Assembly: GCF_002005565.1 (NCBI RefSeq)
Contig: NZ_BDJC01000021.1
Coordinates: forward strand, 1 to 64,000
Reading direction: 5' to 3'
DNA: 64,000 nt
Source of the DNA: Streptomyces sp. JHA26
GTDB taxonomy: Bacteria; Actinomycetota; Actinomycetes; Streptomycetales; Streptomycetaceae
Position 1 is the first letter of the stretch. The number at the start of each line of letters is the position of its first letter. Position numbers and translations under genes: made by a program. The notes below the pieces were generated by a model that was not told the DNA's origin, ran no database searches, and saw only the letters and a program-made list of their open reading frames with translations. Of the stretch, positions 21,197 through 29,049 are shown piece after piece.

Positions 21197-21853
21197 ATGA
21201 CCTACAGCGGAGAGGTGCGGGTCGGCGGCCCCGCCCAGGTGCACGAGCTCAAGGACCTGATGATCACCAAGCTCGCGGTCGGCCCGATGGACAACAACGC
21301 CTATCTGCTGCGCTGCCGGGCCACCGACGAGCAATTGCTGATCGACGCCGCGAACGACGCGCACGCGTTGCTCGGCACCATCGGTGACGACGGCATCGCC
21401 TCCGTCGTCACCACCCACCGGCACGGCGACCACTGGCAGGCGCTGGCCGAGGTCGTCGCGGCCACCGGCGCCCGGACCTACGCCGGCCGGCACGACGCCG
21501 AGGGCATCCCCGTGCCCACCGACGTACCGGTCGACGACGGCGACACCATCCGGGTGGGGCAGGTGGAACTCACCGCGCGCCACCTGGTCGGGCACACGCC
21601 GGGCTCGATCGTCCTCGTCTACGACGACCCGCACGGACATCCGCACGTGTTCACCGGGGACTGCCTCTTCCCGGGCGGTGTGGGCAACACGCACAAGGAC
21701 CCCGAGGCGTTCGCAAGCCTGATGCACGACGTCGAGACCAAGGTCTTCGACGTCCTCCCGGACGAGACGTGGGTCTACCCGGGACACGGCAACGACACCA
21801 CGCTGGGCGCGGAGCGCCCCCACCTGCCGGAGTGGCACGCGCGCGGGTGGTGA
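21197..21853 (+). CDS. MBL-fold metallo-hydrolase (glyoxalase II-like)
   Basis: The 218-residue protein has the metallo-beta-lactamase motif HRHGDH at residues 74-79 (THRHGDHW), the second ligand histidine in LVGHTPGS, the bridging aspartate in FTGDCLF, and the last histidine in VYPGHGND. The size and arrangement are those of glyoxalase II-like thioester hydrolases; in this organism the thiol would be mycothiol (inference). TAGGCT lies 7 bases before the ATG with no ribosome site in between, so translation is probably leaderless. It follows the mycothiol-dependent isomerase family gene in the same direction. Confidence 0.88.
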   Translation: MTYSGEVRVGGPAQVHELKDLMITKLAVGPMDNNAYLLRCRATDEQLLIDAANDAHALLGTIGDDGIASVVTTHRHGDHWQALAEVVAATGARTYAGRHDAEGIPVPTDVPVDDGDTIRVGQVELTARHLVGHTPGSIVLVYDDPHGHPHVFTGDCLFPGGVGNTHKDPEAFASLMHDVETKVFDVLPDETWVYPGHGNDTTLGAERPHLPEWHARGW

Positions 21854-22031
21854 GCGCCCCCGTATGCGCCCCGTGTGATGCGTTCGCCCGCAGCGACACC
21901 CCATGCGCGCTGTCGTCCCGCGGGGACGGGGCGGTCCACTGGGGGGCTGCCCCGCCCAGGACGACGGCTCCCGGGCGGCACGGGCCGCCGGTCTTCCGTT
22001 CCCTGCGCCCTCGGCCGGCGGCCCCGGCTCG

Positions 22032-22505
22032 TCAGGTGGCGGCCTGTCCCGCCCCGGCCAGTGCCGCGATCCGCTCCACGCCGAACACGTATCCCTGCAC
22101 ACCGCATCCCGCGATCACGCCGTCGGCCCGCTGCGACACGTAGGAGTGATGCCGGAACGGCTCGCGCTGGTGGATGTTGGAGATGTGGACCTCCACCACC
22201 GGCAGCCCGTCACAGGTGTTGAGCGCGTCCAGGATCGCGACGGACGTGTGCGAGTAGGCGGCGGGGTTGATCACCATCCCGCAGTGGTTCAGCCGTGCCT
22301 CGTGGATCCAGTCGACCAGTTCGCCCTCGTGGTTGGACTGGCGGAAGTCCACCGTGCCGCCGTGTGCCGCGGCGGCCTTGACGCACAGGGCCTCGACGTC
22401 GGCGAGCGTGTCGGAGCCGTAGATCTCCGGCTGGCGCTGGCCGAGCAGGTTCAGGTTGGGCCCGTTGAGGATCATGATCGGGGCGTTGGCCAGGGTGCGG
22501 GGCAC
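22032..22505 (-). CDS. aroQ: 3-dehydroquinate dehydratase, type II
   Basis: This enzyme makes 3-dehydroshikimate in the shikimate pathway to aromatic amino acids. The 157-residue product matches the structurally known S. coelicolor type II enzyme nearly residue for residue. Key motifs are [20 protein letters not shown] with the active-site Arg and Tyr, [27 protein letters not shown], and [17 protein letters not shown]. The GTG at 22505 gives the exact family length; longer frames extend into the divergent S66 promoter. It is encoded alone, away from other aro genes. Confidence 0.97.
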   Translation of the reverse strand: MPRTLANAPIMILNGPNLNLLGQRQPEIYGSDTLADVEALCVKAAAAHGGTVDFRQSNHEGELVDWIHEARLNHCGMVINPAAYSHTSVAILDALNTCDGLPVVEVHISNIHQREPFRHHSYVSQRADGVIAGCGVQGYVFGVERIAALAGAGQAAT

Positions 22506-22608
22506 GGTTTCCTCCGGTCCGTTCGAGGTGCGGCGGTCCTTGGCCGACCGGCGCTCGCCCCGGTTTATCACGGTGCGTCGGCGACACGGCCGCCCGTATC
22601 CTCCCCGC

Positions 22609-23655
22609 ATGCCGATGATCGTCTATCCGCCCAAGCCCTCGCCAGGAGACCGCGTCGCGGTCATATCCCCCGCGTCGGGACTGCCCGGGCTGTTCCCGCT
22701 CCCCTACGAGTTGGGCCTGGAGCGGCTGCGCAAGGAGTTCGGCCTGGAACCGGTCGAGTACCCGGCCACCCGGAAGATGGGCTCGACACCGCGCGAACGG
22801 GCCGACGACATCCACGGGGCCTTCGCCGACCCGGATATCAAGGCCGTGTTCGCGTCGATCGGCGGCGACGACCAGATCACCGTCCTGCCGCACCTGGACC
22901 GGGAGTTGCTGCGGGCCAACCCGAAGCCGTTCTTCGGGTGGAGCGACAACACGAACCTGCTCGCCTTCCTGCGCAACACGGGAGTCGTCGCCTACCACGG
23001 CGCGAGCGTGATGTGCGAGCTGGGCCGTTCCGGTGCCATGCACCCGCAGACCGCCGAGTCCCTGCGGGCAGCGCTGTTCACCTCGGGCCCGTACGAACTG
23101 CGGCCCGCCGAGCGCTGGAACGACGTGGACCGGGACTGGGCCGACCCCGCGACCTTCGAGACGGAACCGGGGTCCCGGCCCGGTTCGGGCTGGTCCTGGG
23201 TCCATGCCGACCGGGTGGTCGAGGGGCGCAGCTGGGGCGGCTGTCTGGAGATCCTCGGCGGACTGCTGATGGCCGACCGCGAGATCGCGCGGGATCCGGC
23301 CGAGTACGACGGGGGTGTGCTGTTCCTGGAGACCTCGGAGGAACTGCCGAGCTCCACGGAGGTCTTCCGGACGCTGCGCGCCATGGGCGAGCGCGGCCTG
23401 CTCGGGCGTTTCTCCGCCCTGCTGATGGGCCGCCCGAAGACGTGGTCCTTCGAGCGTCCCCACGGCCTCGAGGAGGGTGCCCGTTACGCGGCGGAGCAGC
23501 GGGAGGCGGTGCTGCGCGCGATGCGGACCTACGCTCCCGAGGCCACGATCGTCTTCGACGTGGACCTCGGCCACACCGATCCGCAGGTCGTCGTCCCGTA
23601 CGGCGGACACGTCCGCGTCGACGGCCCCGCCCGGCGGATCGTCGTCACGTACTGA
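22609..23655 (+). CDS. S66-family peptidase (LD-carboxypeptidase/MccF-like)
   Basis: The 348-residue protein belongs to the S66 serine peptidases, which include muramoyl-tetrapeptide LD-carboxypeptidases and the microcin C immunity protein MccF. The nucleophile is Ser112 in [10 protein letters not shown]; the glutamate is in LFLETSEE and the histidine in DLGHTDPQ. There is no signal peptide, so it is cytoplasmic, and its role could be peptidoglycan recycling or cleavage of a peptide-nucleotide toxin. TATCCT lies 6 bases before the ATG at 22609, suggesting a leaderless message; an alternative ATG 6 bases downstream exists. It is divergent from aroQ and convergent with the antiporter gene. Confidence 0.88.
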   Translation: MPMIVYPPKPSPGDRVAVISPASGLPGLFPLPYELGLERLRKEFGLEPVEYPATRKMGSTPRERADDIHGAFADPDIKAVFASIGGDDQITVLPHLDRELLRANPKPFFGWSDNTNLLAFLRNTGVVAYHGASVMCELGRSGAMHPQTAESLRAALFTSGPYELRPAERWNDVDRDWADPATFETEPGSRPGSGWSWVHADRVVEGRSWGGCLEILGGLLMADREIARDPAEYDGGVLFLETSEELPSSTEVFRTLRAMGERGLLGRFSALLMGRPKTWSFERPHGLEEGARYAAEQREAVLRAMRTYAPEATIVFDVDLGHTDPQVVVPYGGHVRVDGPARRIVVTY

Positions 23656-23692
23656 TCCACGCACCGGTCCGCGTGCCGGGGCTCCTCGCCGG

Positions 23693-24793
23693 CTAGGGGT
23701 TGATCGCGAGTTCCAGGTACGCCGCGAACAGCACCAGGTGGACGCCACCCTGCAGCGGTGTGGCACGCCCCGGCACGACCGTCAGGGAGGCCACCACGAC
23801 CGTCAGCGCGAGCAGCACCATGTGGGTGGGGCCGAGGCCCAGGACCAGCGGCCCGGAGAGCCAGACGGAGGCCAGGGCGACGGCCGGGATGGTCAGTCCG
23901 ATGCTGGCCATCGCGGACCCGAGCGCGAGATTCAGGCTGGTCTGTACCCGGTCCCGGCGGGCGGTGCGCAGGGCGGCGATGGTCTCGGGGAGGAGGACCA
24001 GCAGGGCGATGATCACGCCGACCACGGCGTGATGGAGCCCCGCGGCTTCCACCCCGTCCTCGATGGTGGGTGACACCCCTTTCGCCAGCCCGACGACGCC
24101 GATCAGAGCCAGCGCCAGCAGGCCCAGGCTGACCAGCGCGGTGCGGGCCGACGGCGCGTTCGCGTGGTCCTCCACGGTGATCACCTCGCCCTGCCGGGTG
24201 ATCGGGAGGAAGTAGTCGCGGTGCCGTACGGTCAGGGTCGTGATGAACAGCCCGTAGAGGATCAGTGAGGACAGCGCCGCGAAGGTCAGCTGGACGGTGG
24301 AGAACTCCGGGCCCGGCGCGCTGGTCGTGAACGTCGGCAGCACCAGGCTGAGCGTGGCCAGGGTCGCCACCGTGGCGAGGGCGGCGCCGGTGCCCTCCGG
24401 GTTGAACACCGCCGTGCCGTGGCGCAGGGAGGCGACGAGCAGGCTGAGCCCGACGACGCCGTTGCAGGTGATCATCACGGCCGCGAAGACGGTGTCCCGG
24501 GCGAGGGTCGCGCTCTTGTCGCCGCCGTCCGCCATCAGCGTCACGATGAGGGCGACTTCGATGACGGTGACGGCGATGGCGAGCACGAGGGAGCCGAAGG
24601 GCTCACCGACCCGGTGGGCGACCACCTCGGCGTGGTGCACGGCCGCCAGGACGGACAGCGCGAGCACGACGGTCAGCAGCGCCACGACCACACCGGGGAG
24701 GTCGCGTCCCCAGGTGAGGCCCAGCAGCACGACCGCGACCACGGGCGTGACGGTCGTCCACTGTGCGAGGAGCGCCCTGGGCCGAGTGATCAT
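23693..24793 (-). CDS. chaA: ChaA-type calcium/proton antiporter
   Basis: The 366-residue membrane protein has about 11 predicted segments and the acidic cation-exchange signature twice: GEPFGSLVLAIAVTVIEVAL in the first half and LPETIAALRTARRDRVQTSL with LALGSAMASIGLTIP in the second. This is the CaCA/ChaA family, which exchanges Ca2+ or Na+/K+ for protons. The ATG at 24793 begins just before the first membrane segment (MITRPRALLAQWTTVTPVV). A frame from 24838 would add 15 residues with no ribosome site. It lies alone between the S66 gene and terC. Confidence 0.9.
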   Translation of the reverse strand: MITRPRALLAQWTTVTPVVAVVLLGLTWGRDLPGVVVALLTVVLALSVLAAVHHAEVVAHRVGEPFGSLVLAIAVTVIEVALIVTLMADGGDKSATLARDTVFAAVMITCNGVVGLSLLVASLRHGTAVFNPEGTGAALATVATLATLSLVLPTFTTSAPGPEFSTVQLTFAALSSLILYGLFITTLTVRHRDYFLPITRQGEVITVEDHANAPSARTALVSLGLLALALIGVVGLAKGVSPTIEDGVEAAGLHHAVVGVIIALLVLLPETIAALRTARRDRVQTSLNLALGSAMASIGLTIPAVALASVWLSGPLVLGLGPTHMVLLALTVVVASLTVVPGRATPLQGGVHLVLFAAYLELAINP

Positions 24794-24986
24794 GCAGCGA
24801 TCGTCGCAGAGGCGAACGGCCTCCGCACTCCCGGTCACACGGACGGGGAACGTCGTCGGCCGGGCCCCGCGCTCAGGGCCACCTCTCCCGGCCGGCGCCG
24901 CGACGCCGGAAGCGGCGGACGGCTCTGCGCCGCTCGCCGCTCCCGGTGGTAGCAGCCTGCGCGCCCGACGGGCGGGCGCACCCGGG

Positions 24987-25976
24987 TCAGGCGTCGATGT
25001 CCTGCTTCGACGCGTCCTGGGCGGCCGTCGCTTCCGCCTGCTTCCGGGAGGTCCGGAGGCTGGTGATCGTGGTGACGATCAGCACCGAGCAGATCACGCC
25101 GAGCGAGACCGGAATGCTGATCTCGGGGACGTGGACCCCGGACTCGTGCAGGGCGTGCAGCACCAGCTTCACGCCGATGAAGCCCAGGATGATCGACAGG
25201 CCGTACGAGAGGTGGACCAGCTTCCTCAACAGTCCGCCGATGAGGAAGTACAGCTGCCGCAGACCCATCAGGGCGAACGCGTTGGCCGTGAACACGATGT
25301 ACGGGTCCTGGGTCAGGCCGAAGATCGCCGGGATGGAGTCGAGCGCGAAGAGGACATCGGTGGTGCCGATCGCGAGCATCACGACCAACATCGGGGTCAT
25401 GATGCGCTTGCCGTTCTCCTCGATCCACAGCTTGGTGCCGTGGTACCGGTCGGCGACACCGAACCGGCGCTCGGCGGCCTTGAGCAGCTTGTTCTCCTCG
25501 AACTCCTCGTCCTCCTCGTCGGCCCGGGCCTCCTGGATGAGCTTCCAGGCGGTCCAGATCAGGAAGGCGCCGAAGAGGTAGAACACCCACGAGAAGCTGG
25601 CGAGGATCGCGGCACCGGCGGCGATGAAGATGGCCCTGAGGACCAGGGCTATGAGGACACCGACGAGGAGTACTCGCTGCTGGTACTGCGTGGGCACCGC
25701 GAACTTCGCCATGATCAGGACGAAGACGAAGAGGTTGTCGACGCTCAGGGACTTCTCGGTGATGAAGCCCGCGAAGAACTCGCCGGCGGGCTGGCCACCG
25801 CCGAAGACGAGGAGCCCGAGTCCGAAGAGGCCCGCCAGCGCGATCCAGACGACCGTCCAGATCCCGGCTTCCTTGATCGACACGTCGTGCGGCTTGCGGC
25901 CGATGAAGAAATCGACCGCGATGAGGGCGGCGAGGCCCACGATGGTCAGGACCCACAGGGTCATGGAAACTTCCAC
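24987..25976 (-). CDS. terC: TerC-family integral membrane protein (probable Mn2+ exporter)
   Basis: TerC/Alx proteins are multi-pass membrane proteins; members under yybP-ykoY control export manganese. The 329-residue product has about 8 membrane segments and the two conserved acidic motifs SVDNLFVFVLI and FALDSIPAIFG. A charged cytoplasmic loop (EARADEEDEEFEENKLLKAAER) lies in the middle, and the C-terminus is polar. The GTG at 25976 (MEVSMTLWVL) was chosen because GGAGG lies exactly 5 bases upstream; the ATG four codons later has none. The upstream leader is a yybP-ykoY riboswitch that includes this ribosome site, so expression should rise with Mn2+. Confidence 0.93.
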   Translation of the reverse strand: MEVSMTLWVLTIVGLAALIAVDFFIGRKPHDVSIKEAGIWTVVWIALAGLFGLGLLVFGGGQPAGEFFAGFITEKSLSVDNLFVFVLIMAKFAVPTQYQQRVLLVGVLIALVLRAIFIAAGAAILASFSWVFYLFGAFLIWTAWKLIQEARADEEDEEFEENKLLKAAERRFGVADRYHGTKLWIEENGKRIMTPMLVVMLAIGTTDVLFALDSIPAIFGLTQDPYIVFTANAFALMGLRQLYFLIGGLLRKLVHLSYGLSIILGFIGVKLVLHALHESGVHVPEISIPVSLGVICSVLIVTTITSLRTSRKQAEATAAQDASKQDIDA

Positions 25977-25981
25977 TTACG

Positions 25982-26031
25982 CCTCCGGCAGTACGTCACA
26001 CGGCAGATGTCAGCGTCGTCGCTGCCGGAGG
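25982..26031 (-). promoter_or_regulatory. Ribosome-site sequestering stem of the terC riboswitch
   Basis: CCTCCGGCAG (26022-26031 on the minus strand) is perfectly complementary to CTGCCGGAGG (25982-25991), which contains the terC Shine-Dalgarno GGAGG. The first half shares CCTCC with the 3' strand of aptamer stem P1. The two stems exclude each other: with P1 formed, the ribosome site is free. Confidence 0.85.
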
Positions 26032-26152
26032 TCTCTTCCACCCCGGGCATCCGGTGCGCGAAGCGCGTCCGGAGCCCACGGGCCGACGCCCCGGGATCTG
26101 GCCTGATCCGTATTGACGGGTACGCCGCAGTTGGCAGGGAGTACTCCCCTCC
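26027..26152 (-). promoter_or_regulatory. yybP-ykoY manganese riboswitch aptamer of terC
   Basis: The conserved parts of this class are visible on the minus strand. The 5' element GGAGGGGAGTAC (26141-26152) contains the GGGGAGTA core, the second element TACCCGTCAA contains the conserved CCGTC, and the 3' end GAGACCTCC pairs with the 5' GGAGG to form P1. The stem between the two core loops and a long GC-rich arm (centred on CTCCGGACGCGCTTCGCG) fill the middle. The location just before terC is classic for Mn2+-sensing yybP-ykoY RNAs. Confidence 0.9.
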
Positions 26153-26161
26153 GTACGAAAA

Positions 26162-26191
26162 ACAGTACCCCCATCACCAAGGAAAGGTAAA
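26162..26191 (-). promoter_or_regulatory. Promoter of the terC riboswitch transcript
   Basis: TTTACC (26186-26191) and TACTGT (26162-26167) on the minus strand are 18 bases apart. The start would be near 26155, just before the first base of the aptamer. The surrounding 60 bases have unusually low GC for this genome. Confidence 0.55.
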
Positions 26192-26206
26192 GAGGAGGGT
26201 AAAGGA

Positions 26207-26236
26207 AAAGCCAAAATGCCAGGTCAGCATGGCTTT
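26207..26236 (-). terminator. Terminator after the TerD-FtsK-like gene
   Basis: AAAGCCA (minus, 26230-26236) pairs with TGGCTTT (26207-26213), followed by TTCCTTT. It begins 26 bases beyond the stop codon, and the trailing T-rich run is rare in this genome. It separates the gene from the terC promoter. Confidence 0.55.
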
Positions 26237-26261
26237 ACGAGACCTTGGTGCGAGCTTCGAC

Positions 26262-28235
26262 TCACCGGTTCCACGAGTGCCGGGCCGCGGCGACCATGGT
26301 GAGCACCTGCTGGAGCACCTGGCTGCCGGGCGGCACGAGCGAGGGCTCGTACGTCCAGGCGTGGCCGACCCACGGGTCGGCCAGATGGTCGTCGGCCACC
26401 GGGGTCAGGCGCAGCAGCGAACGCCACAGCGGGTCGAGCAGCGGTCCGTAACCCGCGGACTCCTCGCGGTCGGCGACCAGCATCAGGTGCACACCGACCG
26501 CCGGGCCCTCGTCCGCGAGGTAGCGCAGCTGGTTCACGGCCCGGTCGTCGAAGCCGTGCGGGAAGTCGTTGACGATCAGGAGCTGCTGGGACGTGTCGAG
26601 ACCGGGCGGCAGCGCGTCGGCGGCGCCTCCCCGCAGCGCCATCTGCACCAGGTCGACGCGCTGGGTGAGCCGGGCGAGCACGTCGGCCGTCCCCGCGGCG
26701 CCCAGGGCCGGCGGGGCGGCGAGCACTCCGCTCTGCACCAGCGGTGCCAGGGCCTGCGTCCCCGCTCCGGACGGGTCGATGACGTGGACGGTGAACTCGC
26801 CCGCGGGGTAGACGGCGAGCAGCCGGGCCGCGTGCGCGACCGCCGCCTCCAGGGCCAGGCGTCCCCTCTCGTGGGAGTCGGCGAACGAACCGTCGAGTGA
26901 GCCGGAACGCCCGCTGTCGATCCACAGGCCGCGCTCCAGCGGCAGCCGGACGAGCATCGGTATGCGTATCCGGTCGGCCTCGGGCAGCCGGAGGTCGCCC
27001 AGGCGCACCGCCATGGGGATCTCCATGGGCACGCGATAGGCGTGCCAGACGGGGTTGTCCCAGCGCGCGTAGGCCGCCGGCAGGGCGGGCTCGACGACCG
27101 CCGCCTCGGCGGCGAGCTGGGCGACGTCCCGGTCGAGGGCTTCCCTCGCCTGGGCCACGAGCTGAGCGTGGCGGGTGCGTGCGGCCTCGCGCGCGGCGTC
27201 GCCCTGCCCGCCGATCCGGCTGCGCGGGTCGGACAGGGCCTGGTCGATCTCCTTCTCCATGCGCGACTCGGCGAAGTCGACGGCGCTGCGGTACGCGGCC
27301 GCGGTGCGGGCCAGGTCCTCGAACATGCCCCACACCTGGTTGTACAGCCGCTCGTCCATCGACCAGCCGGTGGCATCGCCCGCGACGGGCTGTGCGGGCT
27401 GACCGGGTGCGGCCGGGGGCGCGGTCGGCGCGGGCACGGGCGGAGCCGCGTGCTGTCGGCGCGGGTGGCTGTAGTCGATCGGACCGCCGGACGTCTGCGG
27501 ACCGCCGGACGTCTGCGGGCCGCCGGCACCCTGGGGGCCGTACGGGGACGCCGCCGGTACGGGGGCGGGCGTGCCCTGGGGCGCGCCCGCTCCGTGGTCC
27601 GGGCCGAGCGCCGGGGCGGCGGTCTGCCGGGCACGGTCGCCGTCCGCCGTCTGCGGCGAGGGGGCCGGCACCGAGCGGGCCAGGCCACCGGCCACCGCCT
27701 CCTGGACCGTGCCGGCGAGCCGGTGGGCCTGCGGCAGGCCCTGGTCGGCGAGGAGTTCGGCGAGACCGCCCGCGTAGCCCTGGCCGACGGCCCGCACCTT
27801 CCAGGCGCCCTGCCGGCGGTAGAGCTCCAGCGCGACGACGGCCGACTCGGCCTCCAGGCCGGTGATGGTGTAGCTGGCGACCTCGGTGCCGTCGAGGCCG
27901 GTGACGGCGACGAAGGGAGCGGCGACGGCGCCGAAGCGGAACGGGCCCGCCGCGTCGGCCGCGGCCAGGGCGAGCAGCACACTGACCCGGTGCACGGCGT
28001 CCGGAACGGCGTCCAGGTCCACCGCGAGCCGGTGGTCGGCGGCTGCCTGCCGGGAGACCTCCAGTCCGGGCAGCGCGGGCGTGCCCGGATGGGCCACCCA
28101 CTCGGCCCCGTGGACCGTCCCGTTCTCGTCGCCGAGCGTGGCCGCGGCCACCACCGGCGTGCCGGCCGAGACCCGGATCTCCAGACGGGCCTGGGGAAGC
28201 GGGTGGTTCTGCCCCCGTACCAGCTCGGCCGTCAT
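26262..28235 (-). CDS. TerD-domain protein fused to an FtsK/HerA-like domain
   Basis: The 657-residue protein joins three parts. Residues about 1-185 are a TerD domain (MTAELVRGQNHPLPQARLEI... VALELYRRQGAWKVRAVGQGY). Residues 190-290 are a Pro/Ala/Gly-rich linker with short repeats (GGPQTSGGPQTSGGP). Residues 290-657 contain a helical segment and an FtsK/SpoIIIE-like region (GLWIDSGRSGSLDG where a P-loop is expected, FTVHVIDPSG, and QQLLIVNDFPHGFDD as a Walker B-like strand). The usual GxxGxGK[ST] is absent, so ATP hydrolysis is doubtful. A GGGGGAAC lies before the ATG. It follows terD with a 93-base gap, probably in one operon. Confidence 0.8.
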   Translation of the reverse strand: MTAELVRGQNHPLPQARLEIRVSAGTPVVAAATLGDENGTVHGAEWVAHPGTPALPGLEVSRQAAADHRLAVDLDAVPDAVHRVSVLLALAAADAAGPFRFGAVAAPFVAVTGLDGTEVASYTITGLEAESAVVALELYRRQGAWKVRAVGQGYAGGLAELLADQGLPQAHRLAGTVQEAVAGGLARSVPAPSPQTADGDRARQTAAPALGPDHGAGAPQGTPAPVPAASPYGPQGAGGPQTSGGPQTSGGPIDYSHPRRQHAAPPVPAPTAPPAAPGQPAQPVAGDATGWSMDERLYNQVWGMFEDLARTAAAYRSAVDFAESRMEKEIDQALSDPRSRIGGQGDAAREAARTRHAQLVAQAREALDRDVAQLAAEAAVVEPALPAAYARWDNPVWHAYRVPMEIPMAVRLGDLRLPEADRIRIPMLVRLPLERGLWIDSGRSGSLDGSFADSHERGRLALEAAVAHAARLLAVYPAGEFTVHVIDPSGAGTQALAPLVQSGVLAAPPALGAAGTADVLARLTQRVDLVQMALRGGAADALPPGLDTSQQLLIVNDFPHGFDDRAVNQLRYLADEGPAVGVHLMLVADREESAGYGPLLDPLWRSLLRLTPVADDHLADPWVGHAWTYEPSLVPPGSQVLQQVLTMVAAARHSWNR

Positions 28236-28328
28236 CGTCGTTCCCCCTGTGTCACCCGTGCGCCACTCGTGATGTGTGCTGAACCGCCCGCCCGTCCCTG
28301 ACGGAACGGGCCGGGTCGGTGTCCCGCC

Positions 28329-28907
28329 CTACAGGACCGGCAGGATCGCCGGCATCAGGTCCTGGAAGGTGCGGCCGTTGGCCGGGGAACCGAGGGCGGT
28401 CATCGACCAGCCCTGTCCCGCCCGGTGCACCTTGGCCATGATCTGGGCCGTGAAGGCGCCGCCGCCGGCCAGTGTGTAGCGGGCGAGCTCCTGGCCGTTG
28501 GTCTCGTCCACCAGGCGGCAGAACGCGTTCTGCACCTCCTGGAACGTCTGGCCCGTGAAGGAGTTCACGGTGAAGACGATCTGGTCGATGTGGACCGGGA
28601 CGCGCTGCAGGTCGACGAGGATCGCCTCGTCGTCGCCGCCCTGGCCGACACCGCCGACCAGGTTGTCCCCGGTGTGGCGCACCGAGCCGTCGTCGCTCAC
28701 CAGATGGCGGAAGAAGACGACGTCGACCGGCTGCTTGTCGGCGAACAGGACGGCGGAGGCGTCGAGGTCGATCTCCCGGGTGCGCGAGCCGAACAGGCCG
28801 CGCCGGGGAGCCGCCTGCCAGCCGAGACCCATGCGCACCGACGTCAGGCTGCCGCCGTCGTTCTTCTGCAGACTGATGGCCTGACCCTTGGTCATGTTGA
28901 CGGTCAC
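28329..28907 (-). CDS. terD: TerD-family protein (tellurium-resistance/stress type)
   Basis: TerD proteins are calcium-binding cytoplasmic proteins linked to tellurite resistance and membrane stress. The 192-residue product begins MTVNMTKGQAISLQKNDGG and has the conserved GLGWQ segment, IDLDASAVLF (TerD signature), the calcium-site acidic stretch HTGDNLVGGVGQGGDDEAILVDL (in two parts) and FCRLVDETNGQELARY. The GTG at 28907 fits family length and has GAGGGGAA 7 bases upstream; a longer frame from 29006 would add 33 residues in a stretch without conservation. It is upstream of the TerD-FtsK-like gene and close to terC. Confidence 0.93.
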   Translation of the reverse strand: MTVNMTKGQAISLQKNDGGSLTSVRMGLGWQAAPRRGLFGSRTREIDLDASAVLFADKQPVDVVFFRHLVSDDGSVRHTGDNLVGGVGQGGDDEAILVDLQRVPVHIDQIVFTVNSFTGQTFQEVQNAFCRLVDETNGQELARYTLAGGGAFTAQIMAKVHRAGQGWSMTALGSPANGRTFQDLMPAILPVL

Positions 28908-29049
28908 GCGCTGATTCCCCTCTACGAACTGTCCCCTGTTGCCGCGGCGCCCGCGGTTGACCAGAACCCTACGCAGAGCCACCGACAGTGCCGTACCCAG
29001 GTCCACACTTTGTGTCGGTCTTGCAACACACCGCGTGCCGGACGGGCCG

